From contig NZ_JACNMQ010000005.1 of NCBI RefSeq assembly GCF_020622265.1, forward strand, positions 124,001-188,000: a DNA stretch of 64,000 nucleotides, given 5' to 3'. Below, one piece after another: positions 44,411-53,629 of this stretch; position 1 is the stretch's first letter; each line of letters starts with the position of its first letter. Below the pieces are notes generated by a model, which had not been told where the DNA came from, ran no database searches, and saw only the letters and a program-made list of their open reading frames with translations. The DNA comes from Halomonas sp. M20 (GTDB lineage: Bacteria > Pseudomonadota > Gammaproteobacteria > Pseudomonadales > Halomonadaceae). Both the position numbers and the translations under genes were made by a program.

Positions 44411-45889
44411 TCAAGTGGCTTTTACGCTATCGAACTCCGCCGTGATCTCGGTACTCGGTTCTCCCGTGACCATGCTGACGACGACAATGGCAATGTAGGC
44501 AAGGATCACGCCGGGCACGATTTCGTAGAGATCGAAGATTCCCCCGGAGACCATGCTCCACAACACCACGGTCACACCTCCGACGATGATCCCCGCAAGG
44601 GCGCCCCAGCGGTTCATGCGCCGCCAGAACAGCGCCATGATCAGTGCCGGGCCAAAAGCGGCACCGAAACCGGCCCAGGCGTAGGAGACTAGCCCGAGCA
44701 CCGTGGAGTCCGGGTTGAGCGCCAGAATGTAAGCAATGACGGCGATGCCGATGACCGCAAAACGTCCCACCCAGACCAGTTCCTTGGAAGAGGCATCCTT
44801 ACGGAAGATCGCCTTGTAGAAGTCGTCGGTCAGCGCCGAAGAGGAGACCAGCAGCTGGGAATCCACGGTGGACATGACCGCTGCAAGAATGGCTGCCAGC
44901 AGTATCCCCGCAACGAGGGGGTGGAAGATGACATTGACCATGACCATGAAGACGGTCTCGCTGTCAGCCAGATCCCGAGGCACATAGGCCAACCCCAGCA
45001 AGCCGACACCCACGGCACAGGCCAGACCGATAGCGGACCAGATCACCGCGATACGACGCGAGACAGGAACATCCTTGTCGCTACGAATGGCCGCAAAACG
45101 CGCGAGGATGTGTGGTTGTCCGAAATAACCAAGACCCCAGGCCAGGGAGCTTATGATCGCGATAAACGATAGCGTTTCCCCGGTGGAGGCGTCCTTGAAC
45201 CAGGAAAGTAGCTGCGGGCTGTCCGCGGTAATACGGCTGGCCGCTTCTGAAAAGCCGCCCATATCCACCAGAGCGATCACCGGAACCACCACCAACGCCG
45301 CCACCATCATCAAGCCTTGAATGAGGTCGGTCCAGGAGACCGCGAGAAACCCCCCGAAAAAGGTATAAGAGACGATGGCGATCGTGCCTACGGTGACGGC
45401 GATACGGTAATCGAGGCTGAACACCGTCTCGAACAGCTTGCCGCCGGCCACCAGCCCGGAGCTTGTGTAGAACAGAAAGAACAGCAGGATGAAGATGGCT
45501 GAAATGACCCGCAGCAAATGCGAGTTATCGCGAAAACGCTGGGCAAAGAACTCAGGCAGCGTCAGTGAATCGCTGGCCACGAAGCTGTAGATGCGCAGCC
45601 GCCTGGCCACGATCAGCCAGTTGAGCCAGGTGCCCACCAATAGGCCGATGGCGATCCAGCTTGCGGAAAGCCCGCTGATATAAGCGGCACCGGGCAGGCC
45701 CAGCAGCAGCCAGCCGGACATGTCCGAGGCACCGGCGGAAATCGCTGTCGTCCAGGGGCCCAGCGAACGCCCGCCCAGAATATAGTCCGAGAGGTCGTTC
45801 GTGCGCTTCCAGGCGATCAACCCGATTGCCAGCATCAGCAGCAGGTAAAGGGCGAAGGTTATGACGATGGACATACTATTTTCGATCAT
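44411..45889 (-). CDS. putP: Sodium/proline symporter PutP
   Basis: This inner-membrane Na+/proline symporter of the SSS family has 492 residues and about 13 membrane segments. It is collinear with E. coli PutP: LGGRSLGPWTTAISAGASDMS in two pieces near residues 38-58, SGWLLLGLPGAAYISG, and GGFLAVSWTDLIQG. The proline and sodium binding residues of the second membrane segment (Asp/Ser) are kept. It imports proline for breakdown by PutA or as an osmolyte. It lies 71 bases downstream of putA on the same strand and is probably co-transcribed with it. Confidence 0.95.
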   Translation of the reverse strand: MIENSMSIVITFALYLLLMLAIGLIAWKRTNDLSDYILGGRSLGPWTTAISAGASDMSGWLLLGLPGAAYISGLSASWIAIGLLVGTWLNWLIVARRLRIYSFVASDSLTLPEFFAQRFRDNSHLLRVISAIFILLFFLFYTSSGLVAGGKLFETVFSLDYRIAVTVGTIAIVSYTFFGGFLAVSWTDLIQGLMMVAALVVVPVIALVDMGGFSEAASRITADSPQLLSWFKDASTGETLSFIAIISSLAWGLGYFGQPHILARFAAIRSDKDVPVSRRIAVIWSAIGLACAVGVGLLGLAYVPRDLADSETVFMVMVNVIFHPLVAGILLAAILAAVMSTVDSQLLVSSSALTDDFYKAIFRKDASSKELVWVGRFAVIGIAVIAYILALNPDSTVLGLVSYAWAGFGAAFGPALIMALFWRRMNRWGALAGIIVGGVTVVLWSMVSGGIFDLYEIVPGVILAYIAIVVVSMVTGEPSTEITAEFDSVKAT

Positions 45890-45960
45890 GGGTTTTTCCT
45901 AGCCGTTGTTATTTATTCTCGATTTTGCATCAGGGTGTTCGTCATCTCTACTCTCGGGCT

Positions 45961-48900
45961 TCATTCATCGCCCAGGGCAAGCAGCGAGGCATTTCCTCCC
46001 AGTGCGGCGGTATTGTTGGTACGGGTCTTTTCCGTAGCGAAGCTCAATAGATAGTGTGGGCCGCCGGCCTTGGGGCCGGTACCGGAAAATCCTTGGCCGC
46101 CAAAAGGCTGCACACCGACCACGGCACCAATGATGTTGCGATTGATGTACACGTTGCCCGCACGCACCTTGTCCGCAACTGTCTTGGCGAAGGAGTCGTT
46201 ACGGCTATGCACGCCAAAGGTAAGGCCATAGCCCTTGGCATTGATGGTTTCGATGACCTTGTCGATATCCGCGGACTTGTAGCGGGCAATATGCAATATC
46301 GGCCCGAACTGCTCGCTCTCCATCTCCTCGATACCGGATACGGTAAAGGCGGTCGGTGCGATGAACCTGCCCTGGTCGATATGATCGCCGGTCAACGGTG
46401 TTTCTGCCAACAGCCGATTTTCGCCCTTGAGCTTGTCGATATAGGCTTGCAGCCCTTCGCGTGCCTCGTCGTCGATCACCGGCCCCACATCGGTGCCCAG
46501 GTTGCGCGGATCACCAATACTAAGTTCCGCCATGGCACCCTTGAGAATCTCGATGACCCGGTCCGCCACGTCTTCCTGCAGATAGAGAATACGCAGCGCC
46601 GAGCAGCGCTGTCCGGCACTCTGGAACGAGGAGCGAACGACATCCACGACCACCTGTTCCGGCAGGGCCGTGGAGTCGACGATCATGGCGTTGAGCCCCC
46701 CGGTCTCCGCGACCAGCGCCGGCAAGGGGGCGTTTTCTCTTGCTGCCAGGGCGCGATTGATGAGATTCGCGGTGGCGGTGGACCCGGTGAAAGCGACACC
46801 GGTAATACGTGGATCCGAGGAGAGCACGCTGCCGACCGTGGGGCCATCGCCGGGTAGTAGCTGAACCACGTCCCGAGGCATGCCGGCCTCGTGCAGCAAC
46901 TCGACCACGCGATGGGCGATCAGGGAAGTCTGTTCCGCAGGCTTGGCCAGGACGCTGTTGCCGGATACCGCCGCGGCCACCATCTGGCCGCAGAAGATCG
47001 CCACCGGAAAGTTCCAGGGGCTGATGCAGGCGAAAACGCCCTTGCCGCTCATGGAGAGCTCGTTGACCTCACCGGTAGGGCCGGGGAGCAGCGTGATCTC
47101 TCCGAACAACTCTTGGGCACGAGTGGCGTAGTAGCGGCAGAAATCGACCGCTTCGCGAATCTCATCAACCCCATCCGTCAAGAGTTTGCCGCCTTCGCGG
47201 CAGCACAGGGTCATCAGTTCCGGGGTGTGAGCCTCCAGGGAATCGGCAAAGCGCTCGATGATCTGCGCCCGCTCCTCGACGGGCGTATCCCGCCAGCGCG
47301 GGAAAGCGCTCCAGGCGACATCGATTGCCTTGCGCGCCTGTTCTTCGCTGGTCCACTGCACGCTGCCCACCTGACGGGATGTATCAAACGGGCATTTGAC
47401 CTCGTGACGCTGTGCCTTGTCATCGGCCACGTCGATACCCAGCAGCGGCTTAACCTCGTAGGTCTTGTCCATGAACTCGGCCATGGCGTCCATCAAGGGC
47501 TGATACTGGCTTCGGATGTTCAGGTTGATGCCCTTGGAATTGCGTCGCTTGGTGCCGTAAAGATCCGGGGGCAGCGGGATCTGCGGATTGTAGTAGGTGT
47601 CGTACTGCCTGAGAGTCTCAACCGGGTGCACGCATAGCGACTCCACTGGCACCTTGGGGTCTACCAGCTGATGCACGAAGGAGGAGTTGGCGCCGTTCTC
47701 CAGCAGACGGCGCACCAGATAGGGCAGCAGATCCTTGTGGGCGCCGACTGGCGCGTAGATGCGGCAGTAAGTGCCCGAAGGTGCGCGCTTGAGCGCAGCT
47801 TCGTACAAGGCTTCGCCCATGCCATGCAGGCGCTGGAATTCGAACGGCCGGGTGGATTCGGTGGCGAGTTCCAGGATGGTGCTGATGGTATGAGCGTTAT
47901 GGGTGGCGAACTGCGGGAAGATGCGCCCGCGCGTGTTTTCCGAAAGCAGGAAATGCACGCAGCCCAGATAGGCGACATCGGTATTGGCCTTGCGGGTGAA
48001 CACCGGGTAGCCATCCACGCCCACCATCTGGGTCTCCTTGACCTCGGTGTCCCAATAGGCGCCCTTGACCAGTCGCATGGGAATCACGTCACCCTGGATA
48101 TCCGCCAGGCGATTGATGTAGTGCAGCACCGGCAGGGCGCGCTTGGCATAGGCCTGAACGACGATGCCGAAATGCCCCCAACCCTTGCAGGCCTCGCTTT
48201 CGTAGACGGCACGGAAGACCTCGAGAGAGAGCTCCAGACGATCCACCTCTTCCGCGTCGATGGTGAGCTCCACCTGGCGCTCCCGGGCCATGACCACGAG
48301 TTCCTTGACTACGCCCACCAGCTCGTCGAGTACCTGTTCACGACGGCCGAATTCGTAGCGTGGGTGCAGCGCCGACAGCTTGATCGAGACCGAAGGGTCT
48401 GGTGTCTTGTCGTCGAGTTTCTGGCTGGTGGCGCCGACCTGCTTGATGGCGTGGGCGTAAGCGTCGAAGTAGCGCCGGGCGTCATCTTGGGTTCGTGCGG
48501 CTTCACCCAACATATCGTAAGAGTAAGTATAGCCCTTGTCGAAAAGTGGTTGAGAGCGCTTCAACGCTTCGTCGATGGTGCGGCCCAGCACGAACTGACG
48601 CCCCATGATCTTCATCGCCTGATACATGGCTTTCCGGATGACCGGCTCGCCCATGCGGTTGGTCATGCGATTGATGAAATTGGCGGGCTTGCCTTCCCTG
48701 GGCTTGTCCATCTGCAGCACCCGGCCGGTCATCAAGAGCCCCCAGGTCGAGGCGTTGACGAACCAGGAGTCACTCTGGCCCAGGTGGGATTTCCAGTCCG
48801 CCGGCCCCAAGCGATCGTCGATCAGCGCATCCGCGGTGGCCTTGTCGGGAATGCGCAGCATGGCTTCCGCCAGGCACATCAGCATCAGGCCTTCATGAGT

Positions 48901-49152
48901 ATCGAGGCTATATTGCTGCAGCAGTTCATCGATGGAGTCCACCGCCGTATCCATGCCGCGCACTTCCCGCACCAGTTCCGCGGTTTTCTTGGCGATCCGC
49001 GTGAAGTCGTCCTCGTCGGCCTGAAGAAAGTCGACGAATTCCGCGACGAACTGCTCCTCATCGACGATGTAATGGTCGCTGACATACTCGAGCAGTGCAT
49101 CCGGGTCCTGTTGCCAGGTGGCAGTATCCAGCATGGTCTTGGCAGTAAGCAT
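45961..49152 (-). CDS. putA: Bifunctional proline dehydrogenase / L-glutamate-gamma-semialdehyde dehydrogenase
   Basis: PutA oxidises proline to glutamate in two steps. It has 1063 residues. The FAD-binding proline dehydrogenase barrel (about 120-500) has DPSVSIKLSALHPRYE and MRLVKGAYWDTE. The NAD-dependent aldehyde dehydrogenase domain (about 540-1030) has ISPWNFPVAIF, VAETGGLNAMIV (catalytic Glu) and SAGQRCSALRIL (catalytic Cys). The N-terminal ribbon-helix-helix DNA-binding domain of E. coli PutA is absent, so it should not repress itself, and the neighbouring AraC-family regulator may do that job. ATG 49152 has AGAGG 7 bases upstream; the frame continues 25 codons further. Confidence 0.95.
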   Translation of the reverse strand: MLTAKTMLDTATWQQDPDALLEYVSDHYIVDEEQFVAEFVDFLQADEDDFTRIAKKTAELVREVRGMDTAVDSIDELLQQYSLDTHEGLMLMCLAEAMLRIPDKATADALIDDRLGPADWKSHLGQSDSWFVNASTWGLLMTGRVLQMDKPREGKPANFINRMTNRMGEPVIRKAMYQAMKIMGRQFVLGRTIDEALKRSQPLFDKGYTYSYDMLGEAARTQDDARRYFDAYAHAIKQVGATSQKLDDKTPDPSVSIKLSALHPRYEFGRREQVLDELVGVVKELVVMARERQVELTIDAEEVDRLELSLEVFRAVYESEACKGWGHFGIVVQAYAKRALPVLHYINRLADIQGDVIPMRLVKGAYWDTEVKETQMVGVDGYPVFTRKANTDVAYLGCVHFLLSENTRGRIFPQFATHNAHTISTILELATESTRPFEFQRLHGMGEALYEAALKRAPSGTYCRIYAPVGAHKDLLPYLVRRLLENGANSSFVHQLVDPKVPVESLCVHPVETLRQYDTYYNPQIPLPPDLYGTKRRNSKGINLNIRSQYQPLMDAMAEFMDKTYEVKPLLGIDVADDKAQRHEVKCPFDTSRQVGSVQWTSEEQARKAIDVAWSAFPRWRDTPVEERAQIIERFADSLEAHTPELMTLCCREGGKLLTDGVDEIREAVDFCRYYATRAQELFGEITLLPGPTGEVNELSMSGKGVFACISPWNFPVAIFCGQMVAAAVSGNSVLAKPAEQTSLIAHRVVELLHEAGMPRDVVQLLPGDGPTVGSVLSSDPRITGVAFTGSTATANLINRALAARENAPLPALVAETGGLNAMIVDSTALPEQVVVDVVRSSFQSAGQRCSALRILYLQEDVADRVIEILKGAMAELSIGDPRNLGTDVGPVIDDEAREGLQAYIDKLKGENRLLAETPLTGDHIDQGRFIAPTAFTVSGIEEMESEQFGPILHIARYKSADIDKVIETINAKGYGLTFGVHSRNDSFAKTVADKVRAGNVYINRNIIGAVVGVQPFGGQGFSGTGPKAGGPHYLLSFATEKTRTNNTAALGGNASLLALGDE

Positions 49153-49388
49153 GAAATGGCCTCTCATCGTGGTTCCCGACCCGAATCCCTTGTCGTCGTT
49201 TGTAAAATGGACGACAGACGCTGCCATGAATGGCGTGAGGGTACCGTTCAGGGGCGCATGGATCGCGCGAGTTGTTGAATCTAGGGTGGACGATAGCCCT
49301 CCGTCTTGCCAATTCCCCGGTTACATTTGCATAAATCGAGGAAAAAATATGGCAATGGAGAAAAACTTATACGTTGGTCTAACAATTG

Positions 49389-50174
49389 CTAAACGTGAGC
49401 CACTGCGCCTGCGTGTCGAATAGGGGTCGCCTGGCGCAGTTGATTCGGTGTCTTGTCAAAAGCGCGGCGAACCGAATGGGATAGCGCGCTTTGACTGGAA
49501 AAGCCGGTGCGGGCGGCTACCTCGCTCAACGGCAGCCGAGAGAAGGTCAGGAGCTCACGCGCGGTCGCTAAGCGCTGGCGCAGTACGTACTGATAGGGTG
49601 AAAGGCCTGTCTGCCGGCGAAAGCAGTCACTGAAGTGTGCCTGGCTCAAGCAGACAAGACTCGCCAGGTCGGCAACGCTCAGACGCTGCGCCAGGTGCGA
49701 CTGGATGTAGCGGTCGATGACGGCAAGGTCGAGCCGCGCTGCTTTGATGAAAGCCGAGGAAGTGGCAAGACGTGCATGCAGACAGCCCAAGAAGGTGGTC
49801 GCCAGCAGCTCGCTTGGTGCGCTGTGGGGTTGCTCCATCTCCATCGTCAGAAAGCGCAGATAGGCCTGCAGTGATTCGTCTAGCGTGAAAAAGCGTGGTG
49901 CGTCGAACAGCTGTACCAGGGCGCGATGATCGCCGGAGAGAGTCGGAACATCCGTGGAAAGATCAAAAATCAGTTGGCGGTTGGTACCGAGGCCAGTGTA
50001 GTAGTGAGTGTGGTTGGCGGGCACGATGCACCCGGACAGGGGGGCAATTCGTCCTTTCAAGCCTTCGATCTCGAATCTGGCATGACCTTCAAGACCAATC
50101 ACGATCTGATGGTAGCTGTGGGCGTGATGCTTGATGGCGTTATCGAGGGGGATCAAGCGAATGGCATTGGTCAT
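49389..50174 (-). CDS. AraC-family regulator, probable proline-utilisation activator (PruR-like)
   Basis: The product has 261 residues. An N-terminal cupin-like sensor domain (HHAHSYHQIVIGLEGHARFEI) is followed by two helix-turn-helix motifs: LSVADLASLVCLSQAHFSDC and the LSEVAARTGFSSQSALSH stretch. In Pseudomonas, PruR of the same family lies beside putA and activates putA/putP in response to proline. Position and size fit, so a PruR role is likely but inferred. ATG 50174 is preferred, after CGAGGC; 35 upstream codons are open but unsupported. The gene is 237 bases upstream of putA, on the same strand. Confidence 0.82.
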   Translation of the reverse strand: MTNAIRLIPLDNAIKHHAHSYHQIVIGLEGHARFEIEGLKGRIAPLSGCIVPANHTHYYTGLGTNRQLIFDLSTDVPTLSGDHRALVQLFDAPRFFTLDESLQAYLRFLTMEMEQPHSAPSELLATTFLGCLHARLATSSAFIKAARLDLAVIDRYIQSHLAQRLSVADLASLVCLSQAHFSDCFRRQTGLSPYQYVLRQRLATARELLTFSRLPLSEVAARTGFSSQSALSHSVRRAFDKTPNQLRQATPIRHAGAVAHV

Positions 50175-50226
50175 GGATAGCCTCGTAACGTCGAATAGGC
50201 GGAATGGGAAATGACTGTCTGCGTGA

Positions 50227-50598
50227 TTAAAACGACTGCTTGCCCTGCTCCTGAAGCACACGCGAGGCCAGTTCATCACGCAGAATGGTCAACTCCCCGC
50301 GACCGCTGCGAGATAACAGACACCCCCCTTGCGCGGCCTGCCAGGGGCGACCATGATCATCCATGATGTCTTGTGCGCTGCGTCGGACGGATTCCAGAGA
50401 TTCGTCATGACGAATGGGATAGCCCACCAATGCATGCCACTCGGCCTCCGATGCCTGATGATTCAACACCCGGTCGAAGAGCCCGAGCAAATGTTCTGGC
50501 TCGGTGCGGTAGCGCGGCGTACTCATGCCCATGAGCAAGGCCATGCTGGCACCGATCACCAGCAGACACACTGCAAAGGCAACAAGATAAACGAGCAT
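50227..50598 (-). CDS. Hypothetical single-pass membrane protein
   Basis: I do not recognise a family. From ATG 50598 the product has 123 residues: one N-terminal membrane segment (about 2-26), then a soluble part with EPEHLLGLFDRVLNHQASEAEW and DIMDDHGRPWQAAQGG in separate stretches. A TTG at 50652 would add 18 residues with several arginines before the membrane segment, which is plausible topologically but has no ribosome site either. It lies between the AraC-family gene and a small acidic ORF. Confidence 0.55.
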   Translation of the reverse strand: MLVYLVAFAVCLLVIGASMALLMGMSTPRYRTEPEHLLGLFDRVLNHQASEAEWHALVGYPIRHDESLESVRRSAQDIMDDHGRPWQAAQGGCLLSRSGRGELTILRDELASRVLQEQGKQSF

Positions 50599-50798
50599 GG
50601 CGGTCAACCCGGCCTGTTCGAATCGTACGGCGATGCGGCTCTCGAGTGGCAAACCGAGGCCGAAGGGGGATGGCTCATGGGAACTTGCATTGCATTATCC
50701 TTGTCGCTATATCATTGTCGGAAACGATTTATTGTTGCCTCACTCAAACACCCTGCAAGACAGGAGTCGAGCGCAATTCACTGCAACGAGGAGCACCA

Positions 50799-51005
50799 AT
50801 GCTTGACGACGCGATCGAAATTCGTGAATTGAAGGATTCAGATGATGATGCGGCGGTACGCTATGAAGTATATGACAGCGATACCGGCACTTCGTTGGGA
50901 GTATACGATAATTATGAGGATGCCCAGTACGAAGTGGAAAGCATGAAAAGTTCCAATCGTGCTGACTGGGACGACGCCAAAGAGGCCGATCCGGGTACAG
51001 ATTAG
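50799..51005 (+). CDS. Small acidic protein of unknown function
   Basis: The product has 68 residues, rich in Asp and Glu (ELKDSDDDAAVRYEVYDSD) with a Tyr-rich middle and no hydrophobic segment. GAGGAG lies just before ATG 50799, which supports it over the longer frame from 50646. No family is recognised. The strongly acidic composition suits a halophile. It ends 43 bases before the tRNA gene, which is on the other strand. Confidence 0.6.
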   Translation: MLDDAIEIRELKDSDDDAAVRYEVYDSDTGTSLGVYDNYEDAQYEVESMKSSNRADWDDAKEADPGTD

Positions 51006-51048
51006 ACACTAGACAGCTTTACCAGATATCACATGACCAATAGTCGCA

Positions 51049-51124
51049 TGGAGCGGGCAAAGGGATTCGAACCCTCGACCCTCAGCTTGGGAAGCTGATG
51101 CTCTACCAACTGAGCTATACCCGC
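51049..51124 (-). tRNA. tRNA-Gly (anticodon CCC)
   Basis: A complete 76-base cloverleaf is present. The acceptor stem GCGGGTA pairs with TGCCCGC, the D arm is TAGCTCAGTTGGTAGAGC, the anticodon stem TCAGC/GCTGA encloses TTCCCAA (anticodon CCC, reads GGG), and the T arm contains GGTTCGAATCC. The CCA end is encoded. It is a single-tRNA unit. Confidence 0.96.
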
Positions 51125-51134
51125 CTTGAGACGC

Positions 51135-51164
51135 ATGATAGTGAATCAGCAAGTATTCCTGCAA
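51135..51164 (-). promoter_or_regulatory. Probable promoter of the tRNA-Gly gene
   Basis: On the minus strand TTGCAG (51164-51159) and TATCAT (51140-51135) are separated by 18 bases. The -10 box ends 10 bases before the mature tRNA 5' end at 51124, which fits a short leader. Confidence 0.5.
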
Positions 51165-51197
51165 GGGTCGCGAAATCCATGAAATCGACACGGCCGC

Positions 51198-51340
51198 GGA
51201 AAACTTTAATCTCCTGAGGAGAATTTTCCACATCTCGCGGTCATAAAGAGCAGCGCAACATTCCTGCAATATTGGATATTGCGTCTTACTTACTGTAATC
51301 GATCCTTTTCCGCCGCGTCATCGACGCGGCGGTCTTTTTT
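51198..51340 (+). other. Gene-less plus-strand region ending in a strong terminator (small RNA candidate)
   Basis: Between the tRNA and the CBS gene lie a hairpin at 51198-51229 (GGAAAA/TTTTCC outside, TCTCC/GGAGA inside), a perfect palindrome at 51266-51282 (GCAATAT-TGG-ATATTGC) and a rho-independent terminator at 51310-51340 (CCGCCGCGTC/GACGCGGCGG, loop ATC, followed by TCTTTTTT). Both flanking genes are on the minus strand, so no known plus-strand gene needs this terminator. A small RNA of about 130-150 bases is possible; read-through control of the small acidic gene is an alternative. No clear promoter was found. Confidence 0.45.
51310..51340 (+). terminator. Rho-independent terminator with no upstream gene
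   Basis: A 10-bp GC-rich stem with a 3-base loop is followed by TCTTTTTT on the plus strand only. On the minus strand the stem is followed by AAAAGG, so it does not end the CBS-gene transcript. Confidence 0.85.
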
Positions 51341-51366
51341 GTGCGTGGTACATCACCTAGGTCTGC

Positions 51367-51777
51367 TTACAGGCCACCGCGCATCGAAGCAATGGCGTTC
51401 AGGATATCCCGGCGCGTGACGATTCCCAGCAAACGATGTTCATCCACTACCGGATAGATCTTGGGTTTGTTGCCGAGCATCTCCTGAGCCAAGTCGACGA
51501 TGCTCTTGTCCGGCGAAACCGTGAGCACTTCCTCGCGCATCAACTCTCTTACCAGGGCAGGCTGGCCACCGTGGTAGGCGCTGTCGAGCAGCTTGCCTAG
51601 AATATCTTGTCCGGAAATGAAGCCGATCAGGCGATCGTGATCGTCCACGACGGGAGCGCCGGGCAAGCGATGAAGCGTAAGGCCGCTGACCAGAGTGGCC
51701 ACGGAAGTCGAACCGGATACCCGAAAGCAGTCCCGGGACATGATCTCGCCGACAGTGGTGGGGGCTCTCTTGCTCAT
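51367..51777 (-). CDS. CBS-domain pair protein
   Basis: The product has 136 residues made of two CBS motifs and nothing else: VGEIMSRDCFRVSGSTSVAT at the start, GAPVVDDHDRLIGFISGQDIL, then LMREEVLTVSPDKSIVDLA and YPVVDEHRLLGIVTRRDIL. Stand-alone CBS pairs bind adenine nucleotides and regulate partner proteins. The partner is not evident. It lies 96 bases downstream of the flavoprotein disulfide reductase on the same strand. Confidence 0.88.
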   Translation of the reverse strand: MSKRAPTTVGEIMSRDCFRVSGSTSVATLVSGLTLHRLPGAPVVDDHDRLIGFISGQDILGKLLDSAYHGGQPALVRELMREEVLTVSPDKSIVDLAQEMLGNKPKIYPVVDEHRLLGIVTRRDILNAIASMRGGL

Positions 51778-51873
51778 GAAGCATTCCTTCTGTCAGTAGT
51801 GTGTACGCCATACGTCGCGAATACATCGGGTTCATGATGAGGCGCCTCGCTGCTCGCTAGCGCGTCGAAGGTA

Positions 51874-53340
51874 TCAATCTCCCGGGCCATGCTCCATGCA
51901 GCGCTCAGCGATCGCCGAACCCAGCTGCAGATTGGCGTTCAGGTCGCGCAGTGCCGTCCGTAGCCCCTCTTCGATGACCGGATGATAAAAAGGCATTTCG
52001 AGCATCTGGGCCACGGTCATGCGTTGCTGCAATGCCCAGGACATCAGATGGGCAAGATGCTCCACTCTGGGACCGAAGGCCTCCGCACCAAGAAACCGTC
52101 CGCAAGCATGTTCGCCATAGACGCGCAGCAGCCCACTGTTGACTCGCATCGTGCGAGCGCGCCCTTGATCCTCGAAACAGACTTCGCCGGATGCCCATGC
52201 CTTGTCGTCGTAATGCGCTTTCAATCCAGCATAGCCCAATCCTACGATAGCGATTTGTGGATCGCAGAAGACGATGGAAAGCGGCGCTCGCCGAGATCCC
52301 TTCCGGGTCTCGGGAAACCGGCCGGCGTTGTTACCGGCGATATGACCTTCATCCGAGGCCTCATGCAGCACCGGCAACTCATTGTTGGTGTCGCCGGCGA
52401 TGAAGATATGGCTCTGGCTGCCGTCCGTATTCCGGCATTGCAGGCGATGTTCGTCGAACAGAGGCACGCCATGATCGTTGAGCGTCAAACCGGCGTTCTC
52501 GAGCCCCAGATGCTCGATATTGGGGCTACGCCCCGTTGCTGCCAGTAAATAATCGAAGTGTTCGGTAAGTCGTTCACGGCTGTTGCGTTCAATGAAGGTG
52601 ATGGCAACGCTGTCGCCGTGAAGTTCGATAGTCTCGGTGGTGGCATCCGGATCAAGGTAGAACTCCTGGTTGAAGGCGTCGTCTGCATAGTCGCGCACCC
52701 GCTCGTCGCTCACTGGCCCCAAGCCGCCACCGATGCCGAATACACGCACTCGCACTCCAAGGCGGTGCAGCGCTTGAGCCAGTTCGAGTCCAATGACGCC
52801 CGGACCAAAGACCGCGACCGACTCGGGCAAGGTTTCCCATTCGAAAACGTCATCGTTGATGACCAGGCGATCGCCGGCGGCTTGAAAAGCATCGGGATAT
52901 GTCGCACTGGAGCCGGTGGCGATCACGATGCGCTTGGCGGTAACACGCGTATGATCATCGACTTTCAGGATATGAGGCGACTCGAAGCAGACCCGCCCGG
53001 TCAGCTTGTTGTCATGCTCGATGTTCTCGACAGAACGCAATACGCCATCGACGAAGCGGTCTCGCTCCTGGCGTACCCGCTCAAGCACCTTGCGGCCATC
53101 GATGCGAAGCTCGCCTTCGGGATGGACGCCAAAAGGCGCGGCATTGCGTACATCCTGGGCGGTATTGGCAGCCGCGATCAAAAGTTTCGAAGGCATGCAG
53201 CCGACCCGGGCGCAGGTGGTGCCATGAGGGCCCTGTTCGATGAGAAGTACCGAATCGGTATGCTTTCTGGCAGCGCTATAGGCGCCCAAGCCCGCTGTTC
53301 CGGCGCCAATGACGGCAATGTCGACATCGCGTTCCTGCAT
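51874..53340 (-). CDS. Dihydrolipoyl-dehydrogenase-like flavoprotein disulfide reductase
   Basis: This FAD/NAD-linked disulfide reductase has 488 residues. The FAD motif GAGTAG is at 12-17, the redox pair is Cys43/Cys48 in CARVGCMPSK, the NAD-binding motif is VFGPGVIGLELA, the second FAD motif is HIFIAGD, and the C-terminal dimerisation domain ends with HPVIEEGL (His-Glu pair). The redox loop CARVGC differs from the CLNVGC of dehydrogenase-complex E3 enzymes, and no E1/E2 genes are nearby, so its partner is unknown. ATG 53340 has GGGAG 9 bases upstream; the frame extends 35 codons further. Mercuric reductase is excluded by the lack of a second Cys pair. Confidence 0.8.
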   Translation of the reverse strand: MQERDVDIAVIGAGTAGLGAYSAARKHTDSVLLIEQGPHGTTCARVGCMPSKLLIAAANTAQDVRNAAPFGVHPEGELRIDGRKVLERVRQERDRFVDGVLRSVENIEHDNKLTGRVCFESPHILKVDDHTRVTAKRIVIATGSSATYPDAFQAAGDRLVINDDVFEWETLPESVAVFGPGVIGLELAQALHRLGVRVRVFGIGGGLGPVSDERVRDYADDAFNQEFYLDPDATTETIELHGDSVAITFIERNSRERLTEHFDYLLAATGRSPNIEHLGLENAGLTLNDHGVPLFDEHRLQCRNTDGSQSHIFIAGDTNNELPVLHEASDEGHIAGNNAGRFPETRKGSRRAPLSIVFCDPQIAIVGLGYAGLKAHYDDKAWASGEVCFEDQGRARTMRVNSGLLRVYGEHACGRFLGAEAFGPRVEHLAHLMSWALQQRMTVAQMLEMPFYHPVIEEGLRTALRDLNANLQLGSAIAERCMEHGPGD

Positions 53341-53629
53341 GACCATGTTCTCCCATCCATTTACCCGTTCTGGAGTCGAATCGTCCTCTTCGAGCGACGT
53401 GAAGCGCCTATGGCTGCGCTCTTCATACCGCGTAATCAATGCCATGTGATTTCATGTCATAGCATGCTTTCCGTGGCCATACGCTGAACCTTCACGGTAC
53501 ACGATTATCCAAACGCTAATAGTTATAGACGAATCTTGCCAGTCGCAATATCGCCATGCATCTCTGGGGCGTCAGAAACGCGCTTGCCACGCTTCAGGTC
53601 ATGGTAATTTTTTATCTCAGGAGTCCAGT

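Noticed and set aside
47671-49278. 535-codon plus-strand open frame opposite putA
   Set aside because: It is a shadow of the GC-rich putA sequence; putA has full domain evidence on the other strand.
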